NCBI RefSeq assembly: GCF_964340395.1
Contig: NC_135558.1
Coordinates: 18,164,271 to 18,228,270, forward strand
DNA: 64,000 bases
Reading direction: 5' to 3'
Source of the DNA: Glandiceps talaboti
Taxonomy: Eukaryota > Hemichordata > Enteropneusta > Spengelidae
Part shown: piece by piece, positions 37,302 to 53,568 of the stretch
How positions within the stretch are numbered: the first letter of the stretch is position 1
Layout of the letters: every line of letters begins with the position of its first letter
Program-made: the position numbers and the translations under genes
Notes under the pieces: model-generated
The model's database searches: none
Seen by the model: the letters and a program-made list of their open reading frames with translations, nothing else
Told to the model about the DNA's origin: nothing

Positions 37302-38949
37302 AAATTGGAGTTGAATTTGAGCAATGTACCATAGTCATGACAACACACAGTTGGATTGAAATCCGATGTACATGTAGTGTACACGGCATGATTTCTCTTT
37401 GGCTGCTGTTACGTTTATTGTCGTTTGTTCTTTTGTGAGTGCTTGTTACATACATCTGACACAATACCATAGGTTTTGCCAAGCCACTTGAGAGTGCTAA
37501 GTAAATATACTTAATGAACGAGAGTGCGTAATGCACCGAAACATAGGGTACAGTACTTACATGTACATGTAAGAGCACTCTGTTTGAAAAGAGCTTGTGC
37601 ACAGAGCACACACAATGATCATGTTATCATTATTGTTTGGTGGTTCTCTTTCTTTCAATTTCAAACGTTGAATGTTATATTATAAGATGGATTTTGGTTG
37701 GCTACTTGTAAGTATGAGATTGTGTTCAAGAAAACCAGTGGTATTGTGTCAGATATATGTAATGGGCACGAACAAACAACTGTACAGTAAACGTAACAGC
37801 CAAAAATGTGTACACTACATCGGGTTTCATTTCAATCAGATTTTAAAGGCCCACTTTAGATTAGGATTAAAAAACTCTAGGTAAGAAAAACTATAGAAAA
37901 TGTTGGTCCTGAAAAATAAGAATGATTCTACGTAATGTGTAAACAGGTGCCATTGATAAACGCTGATGGTGAGAACTTAATGTGAGAGCCTGGAATTGAA
38001 ACCTTCAACTTTAAATATTACAATTTACAGGGTTATTTATTACCAATGAAATATTTGCTGTACATGAAGGGATCCAGTCACCGTCAGGCATGTAAAAATG
38101 TACAGGAACACTCCTCGCTGCAAATTCCTCGAAGTCCAGTCAGCCATTGAATTTGACCTTTGACCCGAGGTCAAAAGAGCGACTACAAAAACAGACATTG
38201 ATGAAATAAGGTCTCATTAATCACAAGTGAATCGTAAATATACGTACTAGTACTAGGTCAGTAGGTTTTCAAGTTTGGGGAAAACAAACGATATTGATTT
38301 AAGAGTTCAACCTTTGGAAAAGTTCATGGTTTAGGGTGTAATAATATATGCTGCCATTTGTACATTAAAATACCTGTTCTTTTTTGTAATAAAATGAAAA
38401 ATGTGAAAATCAGAAGTATTTTAGTTTCAGCAAACTTATTTTCATAAAATGAAAAATTAGAAACACATTTCATATAGTTGGAATCAATCTGTTTGATTAA
38501 TGACTGACTGTATAGTAAGTCATGGTCAAAGGTTAAAGGTTAAAGGTTAAAGGTCAGATTAGGATGATAATTAAAATTAGGTGTGAAAAACAGTTAACTG
38601 GTAGGGCTATAGAAAAAACTTGGTCTTCACTTAAGTTGATAATTTTAGAAATGTGTATTGGTGTAGTTGCAGATTGATTCATGTGCCTATGCCTTTGACA
38701 TGTTTTAGGGCAAGGACCAGTTTGGATGAGAGTTAAAATTTAGAAGTGCAAAACAGTTATTAGTCTAGTGATATCCTTCATCAAATATTTCAGATCTGTC
38801 TTTCAGTCTTGGGGTTAGAGGTCACAGTTAATCCAGACTAAACAGTTATCGGTATTTATAGATGATTGGAAATAGTTGGTTCAGAACAAGGAATTGTTCT
38901 ATGTAATCCACTGCTGATGAGGTAGAATATATGTAGCTGTAATGCAAAG

Positions 38950-39354
38950 AAAAATGAATGAGTGAATGAATGAATTAATGATTGAATGAATTAATTAATG
39001 AATGATTGAATGAATGAGTAAATGAATTATTGAATAAATGAATGATTGAATGAATGAGTGAATGAATGAATGAGTAAATGAATGATTGAATGAATGAGTA
39101 AATGAATTATTGAATGAATGAATAAATGAATGAATGAAAGGTTGGATGGTTGAATGAATGAATGAATGAATGAATAAATGAATGAGTAAATGAATAAATG
39201 AATGAATAAATAAATGAATGAATGAATGAATGATTGGATGAATGAATAAATGAATGAATGAATGATTGAATAAATGAATGAATGATTGAATGAATAAATG
39301 AATGAATGAATGATTGAATGAATGAATAAATGAATGATTAAATGAATGAATGAA
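38950..39354 (+). repeat. (GAAT)n microsatellite, about 400 bp
   Basis: Long imperfect GAAT/AAAT/GATT tetranucleotide array. The reverse-strand H-S-F-I-rich frame is an artefact. Confidence 0.95.
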
Positions 39355-40074
39355 GTTTATTTCATCAGATAACAAAAACAAGCTACACTTTCAAAGAAAA
39401 TTACATATGACTACAAAATAAATATATGATTGTTTATATCTGATGTGGACCATGGAAATAGTTCAACAGAAATGTGGTATTCAAACATTGGGGTTTAAAA
39501 CTAAGATGTGACTTTTAAAGACGGAAATCACTGGTTGTGATATGTATACATGTACAGCTATGATGTCATAACATTGCTATTCCCTCATTATACGCTTGTT
39601 TTACTAAACACATGTTGATTACATGATGTAGTTGGCAGGACACTTTCCCACCATATGTCTGTTGTAACAAGATGCCTAGAATCATAACAACAGATTGTTT
39701 CTGGTGCGTTGTTTACATTTCAATTACATTTGTATGTTCTACACACAGTGTATTTAATTATAATTGTTGTATTGTGGAGTGGTATTTTGAATTATCCTCT
39801 AAATGTTGACTCATATAGTATATCAATAAATTTACAAACAAATTAGTGTGGAATGTTTGAAATGAAGTGGCAGTGATATACTTGATACTTAAAAATTTAA
39901 ATTAAAATTTGAAAGTGACATTTTGTGATACTTGAGGTTTTGGAACCCAAGGAACACTACAGCGATGGTAGGGTAGTCTCTCTACTCTAAATTATTTGAA
40001 TATAAATGTAACTTAAACAACAGAGATGTACAAATTATGTAAATAGCCAATACTATCTATTCCATTTTTAAACC

Positions 40075-40450
40075 TTACTGCCAAAAAAAAATTGTTTCTG
40101 GTCAGGACATTTTGTCTAAAGTGGTGTGACGACACAATTTTATTTAAAATTCTCAACAAACCTGTCACTCAATCTACAATTGTACTATTTATGGCAGTTA
40201 CTGTTCGTTTTATTGAGTATTGAGTACTTTAGAGCAAGTGTGTACATGTTGTATGTGAGGCAAATGCCATTTACTTGTTCATGATTGGCTCTGCAGTTGT
40301 CTTCACAGAAGTAGGGAGGGTTATTTTTGTGTTTTCTCCCAGATCTGCAGACTGCATGGGCTGTACAACCATGAAAAAAAAAGACCGGACGTGAGGATAT
40401 TTAAGTGATGTAATTACACCCTAAATATAGGGTGTCAGGCTGGAAGTAAT
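40075..40450 (+). repeat. Dispersed repeat family D, copy 1
   Basis: Shares TTGTTTCTGGTCAGGACAT, TGTCTAAAGTGGTG, GGCAGTTACTGTTC, CTGCAGTTGTCTTCAC and AGGGTTATTTTTGTGTTTT in the same order with 55585-55950. No terminal repeats were recognised. Confidence 0.75.
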
Positions 40451-40824
40451 ACTATACCAGTACTTTATGTTTGGTACCACTGTAAAATGTTTTGGTGTCA
40501 ACTTATACTGTATTACCCATTGTAAAATATTGTCAATTTTAATATTTGACATTACCTATCAGTACCGTAGGTTTCAGTACATTTATGTCATTGACTTAGA
40601 ATGAAACCGTGTGTATTTTTGAGAAAGCACTTTTTCATTTCTCAAAAATGATAATGTATACAGTTTTGGGAATTGTATCATTCTATCAGGTTTCACTTTT
40701 TCTGTTACCGTGCCATATATAAGTTGTACTGACAGTATTTAAACTTTGTGATCATTTAATCTGATGTCAGCAGTTTTGTCATTCTGTATGATTTATTTCC
40801 TCTTTTTGTTCTTTCCAACTATAG

Positions 40825-40941
40825 GAGTGAACTGTCAAGTTAATACAGATGAGTGTGCTGGCGGCAATCCTTGCGATTCACCATACCAGTGTGTAGATGG
40901 GGTTAACAATTATACATGTGTATGCCCACCAGGGACAACAG
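40825..40941 (+). CDS. crb: Exon 5: end of EGF6 and most of EGF7
   Basis: Acceptor AACTATAG, donor ACA ACA G/gtaagg, phase 1 both sides. It begins VNCQVNTDECAGGNPC, closing EGF6 and opening EGF7. EGF7 has an unusual second loop (CDSPYQC in place of CxNGATC), so it lacks the O-fucose site. It ends CVCPPGTT, and the next exon gives DSGTDC, making a longer last loop than usual. Confidence 0.85.
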
Positions 40942-41964
40942 GTAAGGTCTTTAAAAAAAATGTTAATATTAGCCACCCCTTACAGACACCACATGATGGA
41001 CCAGTGAGTTCCATCTGTCTGGTTGTACACAGACACATGTTATTATTAGCCACCCCTTACAGACACCACATGATGGACCAGTTAGTTTCATCTGTCTGGT
41101 TGTACACAGACACATTTCTAATATGCGATGGCTGATTTCATTTCATTCAAACCTAATACAAAGATGACATTTTACCTGACATAGAATTCTACCACCTATT
41201 TGTGTCATAACAATAACAAACATGTGATTCCTTGGTTGATACCATGCCTTCCAATCCAAGTATTATACACCATGCATTACCTACTCAGCCCACCAGACAA
41301 GTTGTGTGGTGGGCTCAGATTACTATAGGCATGCCCTTAGAATAAGTCAGACATTCTTCTCCTATTTTGACCCCCTATCATGAAGTAAAATGCAATCGCA
41401 GGTACCGATCGAGAATTCAAGTGTCCACTGCCATACAGTATCACAGGACTTAAATTTGGTGAGCTTTCCTCCTAGGCTAGGGAGAAGCGTGGGATGTTAT
41501 TATAGATGTTTGTGTTAATACATGTTAACATTTGTATTTGCAAAAACTATTGTGCCTTTCTTTGTTAGCGTTTGATTTCAGTGATATATTTAGCAGCAAA
41601 ATTGATACACATATTAATTGTCAGGAGTTGTATTCAGTGTTTTTTTAAAATTATGAATCTGATGTGATATAGATATAATATTACTAGATATATTTGAGAT
41701 TTCGGCCAGATCTGAGGACACCATATACATGTAGGTTATGCAAATTTTTAAATATTTTTTCAAGTTTAGTCGTTTCTGGACATTTAGTTTGAAATAATTG
41801 TAGCCTCTTTGAGAAAACTAATTGTTATTGTTATGCAAATGATATGAATATATTATTTAAATAAGCCGTCCTGCATTCAAAACAAACCTTGGAGAACACT
41901 GATTATAATGATAACATTTGTATTTGTAACAAGTTCTACATTTGTATTTGTTCCTTTTTTTCAG
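40942..41964. other. Intron 5
   Basis: Contains a tandem duplication of 77 bp (AGCCACCCCTTACAGACACC at 40971 and 41048) right after the donor. Otherwise nothing recognisable. Confidence 0.75.
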
Positions 41965-42049
41965 ATTCTGGTACAGATTGTATTGATATAGATGAATGTA
42001 CATCTATTCCATGTCAGAATGGAGCTACTTGCCAGAATGGTGATAATAT
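41965..42049 (+). CDS. crb: Exon 6: end of EGF7, first half of EGF8
   Basis: Short 85-nt exon. Acceptor TTTTTTTCAG. It encodes DSGTDCIDIDECTSIPC and the start of EGF8 up to QNGDN plus two bases of a Met codon. The donor is AT/gtaagtat, making this a phase-2 intron. EGF8 has both glycosylation consensus sites (CTSIPC, CQNGATC). Its second half ([14 protein letters not shown]) is in exon 7. The split lies between the third and fourth cysteines, the same place and phase as in EGF19. Confidence 0.85.
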
Positions 42050-45608
<3,559 letters not shown>

Positions 45609-46500
45609 GTGTACACTGTGAAACTAACATTGATGAGTGTGCAGACGATCCATGTCTGAATAGTGGCACCTGTGTGGATGACGTTAATGATTTCTCCTGT
45701 ACTTGTACATCCGAGTGGACAGGAAAGACATGTAACATTGAGTACGATGTATGTATTGCTCTCACTCCATGCCAGAATGGGGCTACATGTAATAGTATTG
45801 GTCAGTCACAGGACTACACGTGTACATGTGTGCGTGGTTTTATTGGTGACAACTGTGAGACTGACATTGATGATTGTGCGACAGCAACGTGTAATACAGG
45901 GGAGGAGTGTCACGATCTTGTGAATGGTTACGAATGTCGTTGTCCGAATGGCTTTGAAGGTGCAAACTGCGCCAGCGATATAAATGAATGTGATAATTCA
46001 CCATGTCTTAATGGTGCGACGTGTGTTAATTTCAACGGAGGATACAACTGTACTTGCATGGCCGGTTTTGCAGGCGTGAACTGTGAAACCGATATTGACG
46101 AGTGTGCGAGTCAGCCTTGTATGAATGGTGCTATTTGCCAACAGACGAATGACGCCTCCTATCGGTGTTTCTGTGTGCCTGGTTTCCATGGTGATAACTG
46201 TGATGTTGATGTCGATGAATGTCTATCAAACCCGTGTTTGAATGGTGCGACTTGCGAACAGAGTCAGGGGAAGTTTCTGTGTCACTGTGCTCCTGGATTT
46301 GAAGGTGACAATTGCCAGATTGACATTGATGAATGTGAGTCCAATCCATGTCAAAATGGCGCTACGTGTGAGGATCTAGTCAATGGATATGAGTGTCACT
46401 GTGTACCTGGCTATAATGGGTCTCAATGTGAGTTTGAGATTGACGAGTGCGACAGTAACCCGTGTCAGAACCAGGGACAATGCACAGATCAAATTAACAG
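45609..46500 (+). CDS. crb: Exon 8: end of EGF11, EGF12-18, first half of EGF19
   Basis: A single 892-nt exon holding seven full EGFs, unlike the short exons before it. Acceptor GATTTCAG, donor AAC AG/gtacgt (phase 2). EGF13 (YDVCIALTPC) lacks the calcium-binding start. EGF14 (DIDDCATATC) lacks the O-glucose proline site. EGF16-18 are close to consensus (CASQPC, CLSNPC, CESNPC). EGF19 (EIDECDSNPCQNQGQC) breaks after DQIN and continues in exon 9. Confidence 0.92.
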
Positions 46501-46823
46501 GTACGTAGCCATTTATCTTTGTTAAATTTTGTAACCCTGGTAACGCTGCATGCGAAATGAATCATTATGTTACACCATTAGATGTACAGGATGCATACCA
46601 AATTGGTGGTGTAACGGGAGACTTTTTATTAGGTTCATTCTGGTTGTTAAGAAAACAATGGAAAAAATCATTCCCTTGCCCGTGTTATCAGTGTGTGCTT
46701 TCCTGCGAATCTTTTACATTGCTCCCAACTATTAACCTGAGTGTGCTCTTTTGACCTTACAGTGACTTAAAACAGCTGTTGCACCCTTTAAGCTCTTTGT
46801 TTTTCTGTTTTCTCATCATGCAG
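46501..46823. other. Intron 8, 323 bp
   Basis: A short phase-2 intron. The small open frames inside it (46550-46754) have no domain features and are taken as chance. Confidence 0.8.
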
Positions 46824-48181
46824 GTTTATATGTGATTGTACTAACACAGGTTTTTATGGTGTTCTCTGCGAAAATAACATTGATGACTGTGTAAACGTCA
46901 CTTGTCAGAACGGTGCAGTGTGCCAGGATCTTATCAAAGACTACCAGTGTCAGTGTTATGATGGCTATACTGGTCGAGACTGTGAAACTGACATTGATGA
47001 TTGCGCTAGTCGGCCGTGTCTCAACGGTGCAGTGTGTCTGGAACGCTCCAACAGAACACTGTACAATCTAGGTTACTTTAACGATGCGTTCAATTACAGT
47101 ACCGCTAGTGGTTTTACCTGTCAGTGTCAGCCGGGATTTCGGGACGATTATTGCGAGACAAACATCGACGAGTGTGAATCCAGTCCGTGTACAAATGGTG
47201 GGACATGCATGGATTTGAATAACGGTTACGAGTGCCAGTGTTCTCCAGGATGGGAGGGGACGCATTGCGAAGAGGAGATTAATGAATGCGAATCGAATCC
47301 ATGTGAAAATGGAGGAACTTGTACTGACAAATTTAATGCGTTTGAATGTCAGTGTACTACAGAGTATGCCGGGCGGCAGTGTTCCGTTCTTTTGATTGGT
47401 TGCAATAGTGGACATGCATGTCAAAATGGTGCAACATGTGTGCCATTCTTACAATACGAACCCCTGAACATTCATAATTATACATGCACATGTCTTGCTG
47501 GCTTCACTGGTTATTATTGTGGTGTGTCCACAGCGGCATCTTACACTGGCAACTCCTACATGAAAGACACGTCAACGAATAACCAAAACAGTATCGATAT
47601 TTCGCTTGGTTTTCGTACAACGGTGCTGTCAGGACTTTTACTGTTCAGTGGTGAAAGTCCAGATGATTATGGCTCCTTTGCGGTAGAGTTGTATGACGGG
47701 AGAGTGTACGCGAGATATGGTACGTCTACGCAGACAATCGAAACACGGGGACTTGGAATAAGTCGTCTCAATGACGCCGACTGGCATGATATTCAAATGA
47801 TCATTTCTGGTAACTCAATGATTCTTCAATTACATGACGCGGGCTGCCCAGGTGGCGTATGTGAAGACGTTAAAGATATCTCCTCGGTTACACTTGCGCA
47901 ACAACGACAATTTGCATCTACCTTCATTGGTGGTATAGAATCAGGCATAGTGTCTAACAGTCGATCGCAACAAAACTTTATCGGTTGTACACGTGACGTT
48001 ACCAATGGTGAATCAGGAGATGTCTTGTTACCAACAGAACAAAATACCGTTATCAGTGGATGTACTCGCATCAACCAGTGTGACCCTGATCCTTGCAACG
48101 AGAAAGGAGATTGCATCGATGGATGGATTGATTATCAGTGTGTCTGTTACCATGGATACACAGGTCCAAATTGCAATTTCA
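46824..48181 (+). CDS. crb: Exon 9: end of EGF19, EGF20-24, LamG2, EGF25
   Basis: The largest exon, 1358 nt, residues about 913-1365. Acceptor CATGCAG, donor TTC A/gtgagt, phase 1. EGF20 starts [19 protein letters not shown]21 has an insertion of about 20 residues between cysteines 3 and 4 ([20 protein letters not shown]) with N-glycosylation sequons. EGF22-23 are standard. EGF24 ([15 protein letters not shown]) is also expanded. LamG2 spans about 47524-48065, with residues such as [16 protein letters not shown] and the final FIGC...VISGC pair. EGF25 ([14 protein letters not shown]) closes the exon. This EGF-LamG-EGF block is the start of the alternating region typical of Crumbs. Confidence 0.92.
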
Positions 48182-48261
48182 GTGAGTATTTATATTTCTT
48201 TTCCGTAACATGCATATGTAGCTGTATTCTTTAGAATACTGTCCATCGATGCATTATCACA

Positions 48262-49371
48262 TATTATATTATAGCATTACCAATTCCAGTGAATTTTGTG
48301 ACGTCATCGCTGTACATTATTACTGATAATGTACTCCGTTATTGGGCATCGCTGCCCCGGAACGAGCATAACAATACAAGCTTATGTCCGTAAGGCAATA
48401 AAGGTGTGGGTATTTAAGAACAGGGAAATTATGGGGTAAACACAATAAGAATTTTTTTTAAAAGATTGAAATTAAAATGAAACAAATTTGTGTTCACAGC
48501 AGTTCATTGAAGTGTATATGTGTGTGTATGTGTACGTACGTGTGTCGCTATGATTAGTATTCAGCTTCCGGGCCGAACGTGGCAGACGATGTTCAGCGCT
48601 GTGTATATTATACGTTGTTTTGCGTTTCTCGGTCTACAAATTCACTGGAAATGGCAAAACTATAAAATAATAACAATAATGTACGCCCTCCCACTCCATA
48701 ATGGACTCAAGCAAACTTTGCACTTCATAATGGGCTCGGCTGTCGCCTCGCCCATTATGTCGTTCAAAGTTTGCTTTCGTCCATTATGGGCTGGGAGGGC
48801 GTACATTATTGTTTAATTATATTATAGCATTACCAATTCCAGGGAATTTTGTGACGTCATCGCTGTACATTATTACTGATAATGTACTCCGTTATTGGGC
48901 ATCGCGGCCCCGGAACAAGCATAACAATACATGCTTATGTCCGTAAGGCAATAACGGTGTGGGTATTTAAGAACAGGGAAATTATGGGGTAAACACCATA
49001 AGAATTTTTTTTAAAAGATTGAAATTAAAATGAAACAATTCACTTCAATGAACAGCAGTTCATTGAAGTGTATATGTGTATGTACGTGTATGTACGTGTG
49101 TCGCTATGATTAGTATTCAGCTTCCGGGCCGAACATGGCAGACGATGTTCAGCGCTGTGTATATTATACGTTGTTTTGCGTTTCTCGGTCTACAAATTCA
49201 CTGGAATTGGCGAAACTATAAAATAATAACAATAATGTACGCCCTCCCAGTCCATAATGGACTCAAGCAAACTTTGCACTCCATAATGGGCTCGGCTGTC
49301 GCCTCTCCCATTATGTCGTTCAAAGTTTGCTTTCGTCCATTATGGGCTGGGAGGGCGTACATTATTGTTTA
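48262..49371 (+). repeat. 553-bp tandem duplication, each unit ending in a long hairpin
   Basis: Two copies, starting at 48262 and 48815, over 95 percent alike by eye. Each starts ATTATATTATAGCATTACCA and ends in a foldback whose arms are ACAATAATGTACGCCCTCCC and its complement, with inner arms CCATAATGGAC and GTCCATTATGGG around GGCTCGGCTGTCGCC. Each carries a 98-codon open frame, but differences between copies are mostly amino-acid changing, so no gene is called. Confidence 0.88.
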
Positions 49372-49718
49372 AATAGTTCAATGTACATTGTAGGATAAAA
49401 AAACCCTAAATTTTGTGGAATTTATTGAAGGTTTGATTCAAATTTTGAATCTGTTTATTTTGTGATTTCTTCTAAATATGTCAAAACCAGTAGTTTGTTA
49501 CATTCTTTTGATTCAGTACAGTGACATAAAATTTATTTGCTGAAAAATAAGAAAATTTTAGATTTTGTGAAATGACAAATTCAGACGAATGAAGGAATGT
49601 TGACCAAGTATTTCAAATGCAATTGTATAATTGTTTGCTTCCATTTCATACAAGGAAAATCACAGGAAATAGGGGGCTGATTTTGGTAAATTTGCCTCAT
49701 CATCATATTCCCGTACAA

Positions 49719-50022
49719 CAGGGCTTGAAATTAACTTTTTTGCTATGGTAGTCCCAGTGGGCTACCAATTTCAGAAAGTTGTAGCCCAAGGATTGTGACC
49801 AGTAGTCCCATATTCCTGAACTGAAAACAGAGTTCCTCTATTGAAAATAGATGTATGTTATTAAGATACCTTTATGTCTGTTAATCTTCCATCCTTTAAA
49901 ATCATCATATAATCAGTGGTAGCCTGAGTGGGCTACCAGCTGCTAATTATGGTAGCCCCATGACAAGAATTGGTAAGCTGGACTCTGTGGACTCAGGACA
50001 ACAGTTAATTTTGAGCCCTGGC
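49719..50022 (+). repeat. Dispersed repeat family C, copy 2
   Basis: GGGCTTGAAATTAACTTTTT, GGTAGTCCCAGTGGGCTACC and CAATTTCAGAAAGTTGTAGC match 3249-3525 in order. Ends TTAATTTTGAGCCCTGG, the complement of the start, so the family may be a long foldback. Confidence 0.75.
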
Positions 50023-51855
50023 GTTTATGTGATATAAAAATATGTTCAGCTGTCAGTGAGCTTACTTTGAGACAAAAAGTCTGATGTCTTGTACGGTTCA
50101 AGTGTTCAAAGAATGTTATAATGATATGAAAGTATGTGTTATGATGTCTACACATGTACATTTCACAGTTACTATGGAAGTGTCAGTCAGTGTCTTGGTG
50201 ATAATAGATTGATGATGGCCTTAAGTTGTTAACGAATGTCTTGGGTTGAAAATTATTTTATATTGTTGAAAAGTTGACATTTTGTGGTGAAAGCCCTTTT
50301 TCCTAGCTATTGTATGGTTAGACTGTCTATAAGATATGTCGTGTCATACCGCCCTCAATGGTCAGGAACTTTGAAGGGGTTAGCCAATGCACGAGGGCGC
50401 CCTTACATAGCAAAACTTACATACTACTGTTATAACTGGACAGAATGAAAGGAGAGTAAAGTGATAGTTATATCACATGTACAGCTTACATTCCTCATCA
50501 TGCTAGCATGATCTTATACCTAATTAGTAATAATGGTAACTTAAATTAAGGGATCATTTTCAGTTCAGAAGTATATCAAGTTGTAGAAAAATTATTTTAT
50601 CAAGACTTTTGTTAGCAATGTATGTGTAGAATAGTGGGCTGAATAGTGGGCTGACTTTAGAAAGATGCACATTTGTATTCAAGCTAGGGAGTTTGGGTTA
50701 GGGTAAGGAGTACAGATAGACTCCCTAACATTACTAGTAACATGATTCATATCATTGGTAAGAATAGAGAACAGTGGACCTTACTGTACCATACATGCAC
50801 ATTTGTATTCCATCTAGGAAGTTTGGGTTTGGGTAAGAAATACAGATAGACTCCCTAAAGTTAACATGATTCACATCATTGGCAAGAATAGAGAACAGTG
50901 GGCAGATTACAAATGATACACTTTTGTAGTCAAGCTAGGGACAGTGTTATTGTTTTGTTAGTGATAGAATAGGGTTAGACCCCCTAACACACTCCTCATT
51001 TGTATCATTCATTGCAAATGACCACTGTTCTCCATGCAAAGTACAAACAATAAAGTTTGGATGTACATGCTAATGTTTGACAATGAGATTAAATGTTTAT
51101 TGGTATGATTTATGAACAATTACAATTTTATAAGTGTTTTGAGTTTTACCAAAACGTTTACAAAGTCTTCTACTATATATATATTCAAGACACATTAGCT
51201 TTTATTTTACCAATATCACTAGTTTTATAGTTAAGTGTAAAGTTACTGATGGGTGGACTTAGATATCAAATTTAGAACATTGAGGGAAATGTATAAACTC
51301 ATTTTTTTTCATGTTTACAAAATACTAAGAATTGTGAAGTTTTGTAAACATGAACAAATTTACAAGGTAGAATGTGCTTCGGAGATGATTTTCACTGAAA
51401 ATCAAAAGTTTTTAAAATCTCTCCAAACTTTGCAAGATGAAAGCTTGCTTCTGGTCTTTTTGAAATAATAAAAGAATATGGAGTTCACCAGTTTGTGTTC
51501 AAGGAAATTGACATCTTTTATTTTTCCGTAAGAGTTAACATGTATAGTATTTGGTGGCCATATTGGATTCAGCAGCCATATTGGATTTGGCGGCCATATT
51601 GGGTTTGGTGGCCAGATTGGATTCTAAAATGAATTTTGACCTATTTCAAAAATTTGGATGGTGACTCTTTGATTTTTTTATTGAAATCAACTGAGAATTG
51701 GTTGTTCGAGTTTTTTTTAACAAAGTATCAGCAAAAGTTTACCGAAGTGCATTTCATGTTAAGTTTAAATTTAGAACATTGGAGAAAACATGAAAATATT
51801 CCATGATTTAAAAAATACAAAAAATTATGAAGTACACTGTTGTTCTTTTTTTCAG

Positions 51856-52626
51856 ATTTCACTTCTGTTACCTTGAGTTTTGAAGATTCGAACAGCTACA
51901 TGTTATTCCGTGTCGCAACAGGTCCTCCTTCAAGCATACAAATTATCAAATTGAATTTCAGAACAACCAAACCCAGTGGTTTGATATTTTATTTAACAAC
52001 CACTGACCAGAACCAATTTGTTGTACTGCAGTTAGTTGATGGACAGTTACAGACGTTAGTCAAAGTGGGGTCTAATAGTATTCTGTCGACAAGCGTTGGT
52101 CAGAGTTTAGCTGATGGTGACCAACACTATGTAGAAGTGATATACACAGAGGATGGTAACCATGCAACTCTACAAGTTCAATTAGGTACGAAAACAGTAA
52201 CTTCAAGGTCATCAGCTGGTATAACCAATGTCAACTATATTGATGTTTATATCGGAGGTGTCCCTGACTTCAATAGTGTTGCGTCTACTTTTATCACACG
52301 TGAGTCTTTTAAGGGATGTGTGCAAGATATCCGACATAATGGCTACATCTTGGATGCCTTTCCGTTAGTTATCCCGGATTTCAGACTGCCGGAATCTTAC
52401 CAGTTGATCAATGACGTTGCTCTGAGGGAGACCTGTGTAAGTGATGATATGTGTGATGATGACAATCCTTGCCAGAATAACAGTACTTGTACGACTACCT
52501 GGAATGACTTTGAGTGTGCCTGTGTTAATTTCTACCGAGGTAAAGATTGCAGTTTAGAAGCATTCTGTCAATTGGTCACCTGTGCTGATGATGCAACATG
52601 TATTAATAGGAACGATGGCTATGACT
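51856..52626 (+). CDS. crb: Exon 10: LamG3, EGF26, truncated EGF27
   Basis: Acceptor CTTTTTTTCAG. Residues about 1366-1622. LamG3 (51856-52437) has GLIFYLTTTDQNQFVVLQL, DGDQHYVEVIY and the closing FKGCVQDIRHNG...RETC. EGF26 is DDNPCQNNSTC...YRGKDC. EGF27 has only four cysteines (FCQLVTCADDATCINRNDGYDC) before the exon ends. The donor that keeps frame is GAC T/gtaagt (phase 1), which rebuilds a Cys codon with the next exon and goes straight into LamG4. A second GT two bases downstream would break the frame. Either EGF27 is a natural half-domain packed on LamG4, or a micro-exon is missing. Confidence 0.9.
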
Positions 52627-53568
52627 GTAAGTAAAAAAATTTTTTTTGTGCTGGGAATTCCTCCCAATGATTTTCTAGTACGCAGACATATACACACAAA
52701 ACACAATGTTACAGAGATCCATTCAGGTTTGGGACTACATGATAGGGCTATGTAGCACGCTCTATATCAGTTATCATGCTGCTGTGGAACTGTCAAGGCT
52801 TTCCCAGTCAGTCCACAGGCTATCAGCAGAGTAACCCAGGCCTGGCAAACTTAGCACCTGCGGGCTTCGTGTGAGTAATCGTCCCCAATTTTTTGAGTCA
52901 TTACTCCAGGAGTCCCCCAAAATAATTGTGTTGTATATTTCATAATTTATCTTCAAAGTTTAAGACTTTTAATTTCAAGAAAGGTATAAATTTGTGCAGC
53001 TTTTTTGTTGTCAGACTTTGCTTTGACAAAGAATTAAAATATTTGTTTCCATCACTATCAATGACTCAACAAAAATTAGAAAGATGTATATTGAAAATTC
53101 ACTCATATTTCATATATTTGCATAAAAAGTTATTATACTAATTAGTACTTGAGCCTGCACCTTGAAATACACAAAATTCCAAACTGTGTACATATTATAC
53201 AGTATGCGATGTTTCGTTTCCCAGATTTCAACTTAATTTCATGCAGTGTAGCCTTTGTGTTGATAAGTTTGTCAAAATGTACTTCTAATGTGACACATGC
53301 GATGCTGAGTTTCTGGTATTATTTTAATGCGTTTACAATCATGTTTTACATTGTATTGATCGTAGTGGTGTGATCGCTACAGTTTTCATCATAGTTGCAT
53401 AAAAATATATTATTAAGCGGTTGATGTCACACTTGTGAACGTTCGTTTAGGGGAAGGAGGGAGAGTTTTTTTTGCCCAAAACAAACTATGTTCGTTTGTT
53501 GAGCTTGTACAACAGTGTGCGATTATCTCTTACAGTATTACTTATTCATACATTTTTCATGATAACAG
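52627..53568. other. Intron 10
   Basis: No recognised repeat or exon. It was examined for a micro-exon that would complete EGF27; none with flanking AG/GT in phase 1 and a C-x-C-x-x-G-F/Y pattern was seen. Confidence 0.6.

Larger units (their letters stand above)
19142..40824. other. Intron 4, 21.7 kb, repeat-rich
   Basis: Exon 4 joins exon 5 perfectly (CADGFEG-VNC), so this is modelled as one intron. No EGF or LamG coding was seen inside it. It holds the possible alternative first exon (29700-29739), the 54-bp satellite, 63-bp and 51-bp minisatellites, a decayed tandem of roughly 60-bp units ending TGAGGGCGCT (19445-19690), family A MITEs, SINE-like repeats and other foldback elements. About 22650-24200, 25100-26220 and 31960-33500 show nothing recognisable. 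Confidence 0.7.
48182..51855. other. Intron 9: tandem foldback duplication and other repeats
   Basis: Holds a 553-bp tandem duplication (48262-49371), family C copy 2 (49719-50022), a relative of the 5149 palindrome (about 50320-50405), three copies of a roughly 140-bp unit with TAGGGAGTTTGGGTTAGGGT (50620-50945), and a small run of GGCCATATTGGATT-like units (51549-51612). No exon was seen. Confidence 0.75.

Noticed and set aside
38524-38556. AAAGGTT tandem run as an interstitial telomere-like repeat
   Set aside because: Only about four units and not the animal TTAGGG motif.
38995-39381. 128-codon reverse-strand frame of H-S-F-I repeats
   Set aside because: Purely the (GAAT)n microsatellite read through.
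48520-49372. Two 98-codon homologous frames
   Set aside because: They lie within a tandemly duplicated foldback element. The differences between copies mostly change amino acids, and there is no domain or splice context.
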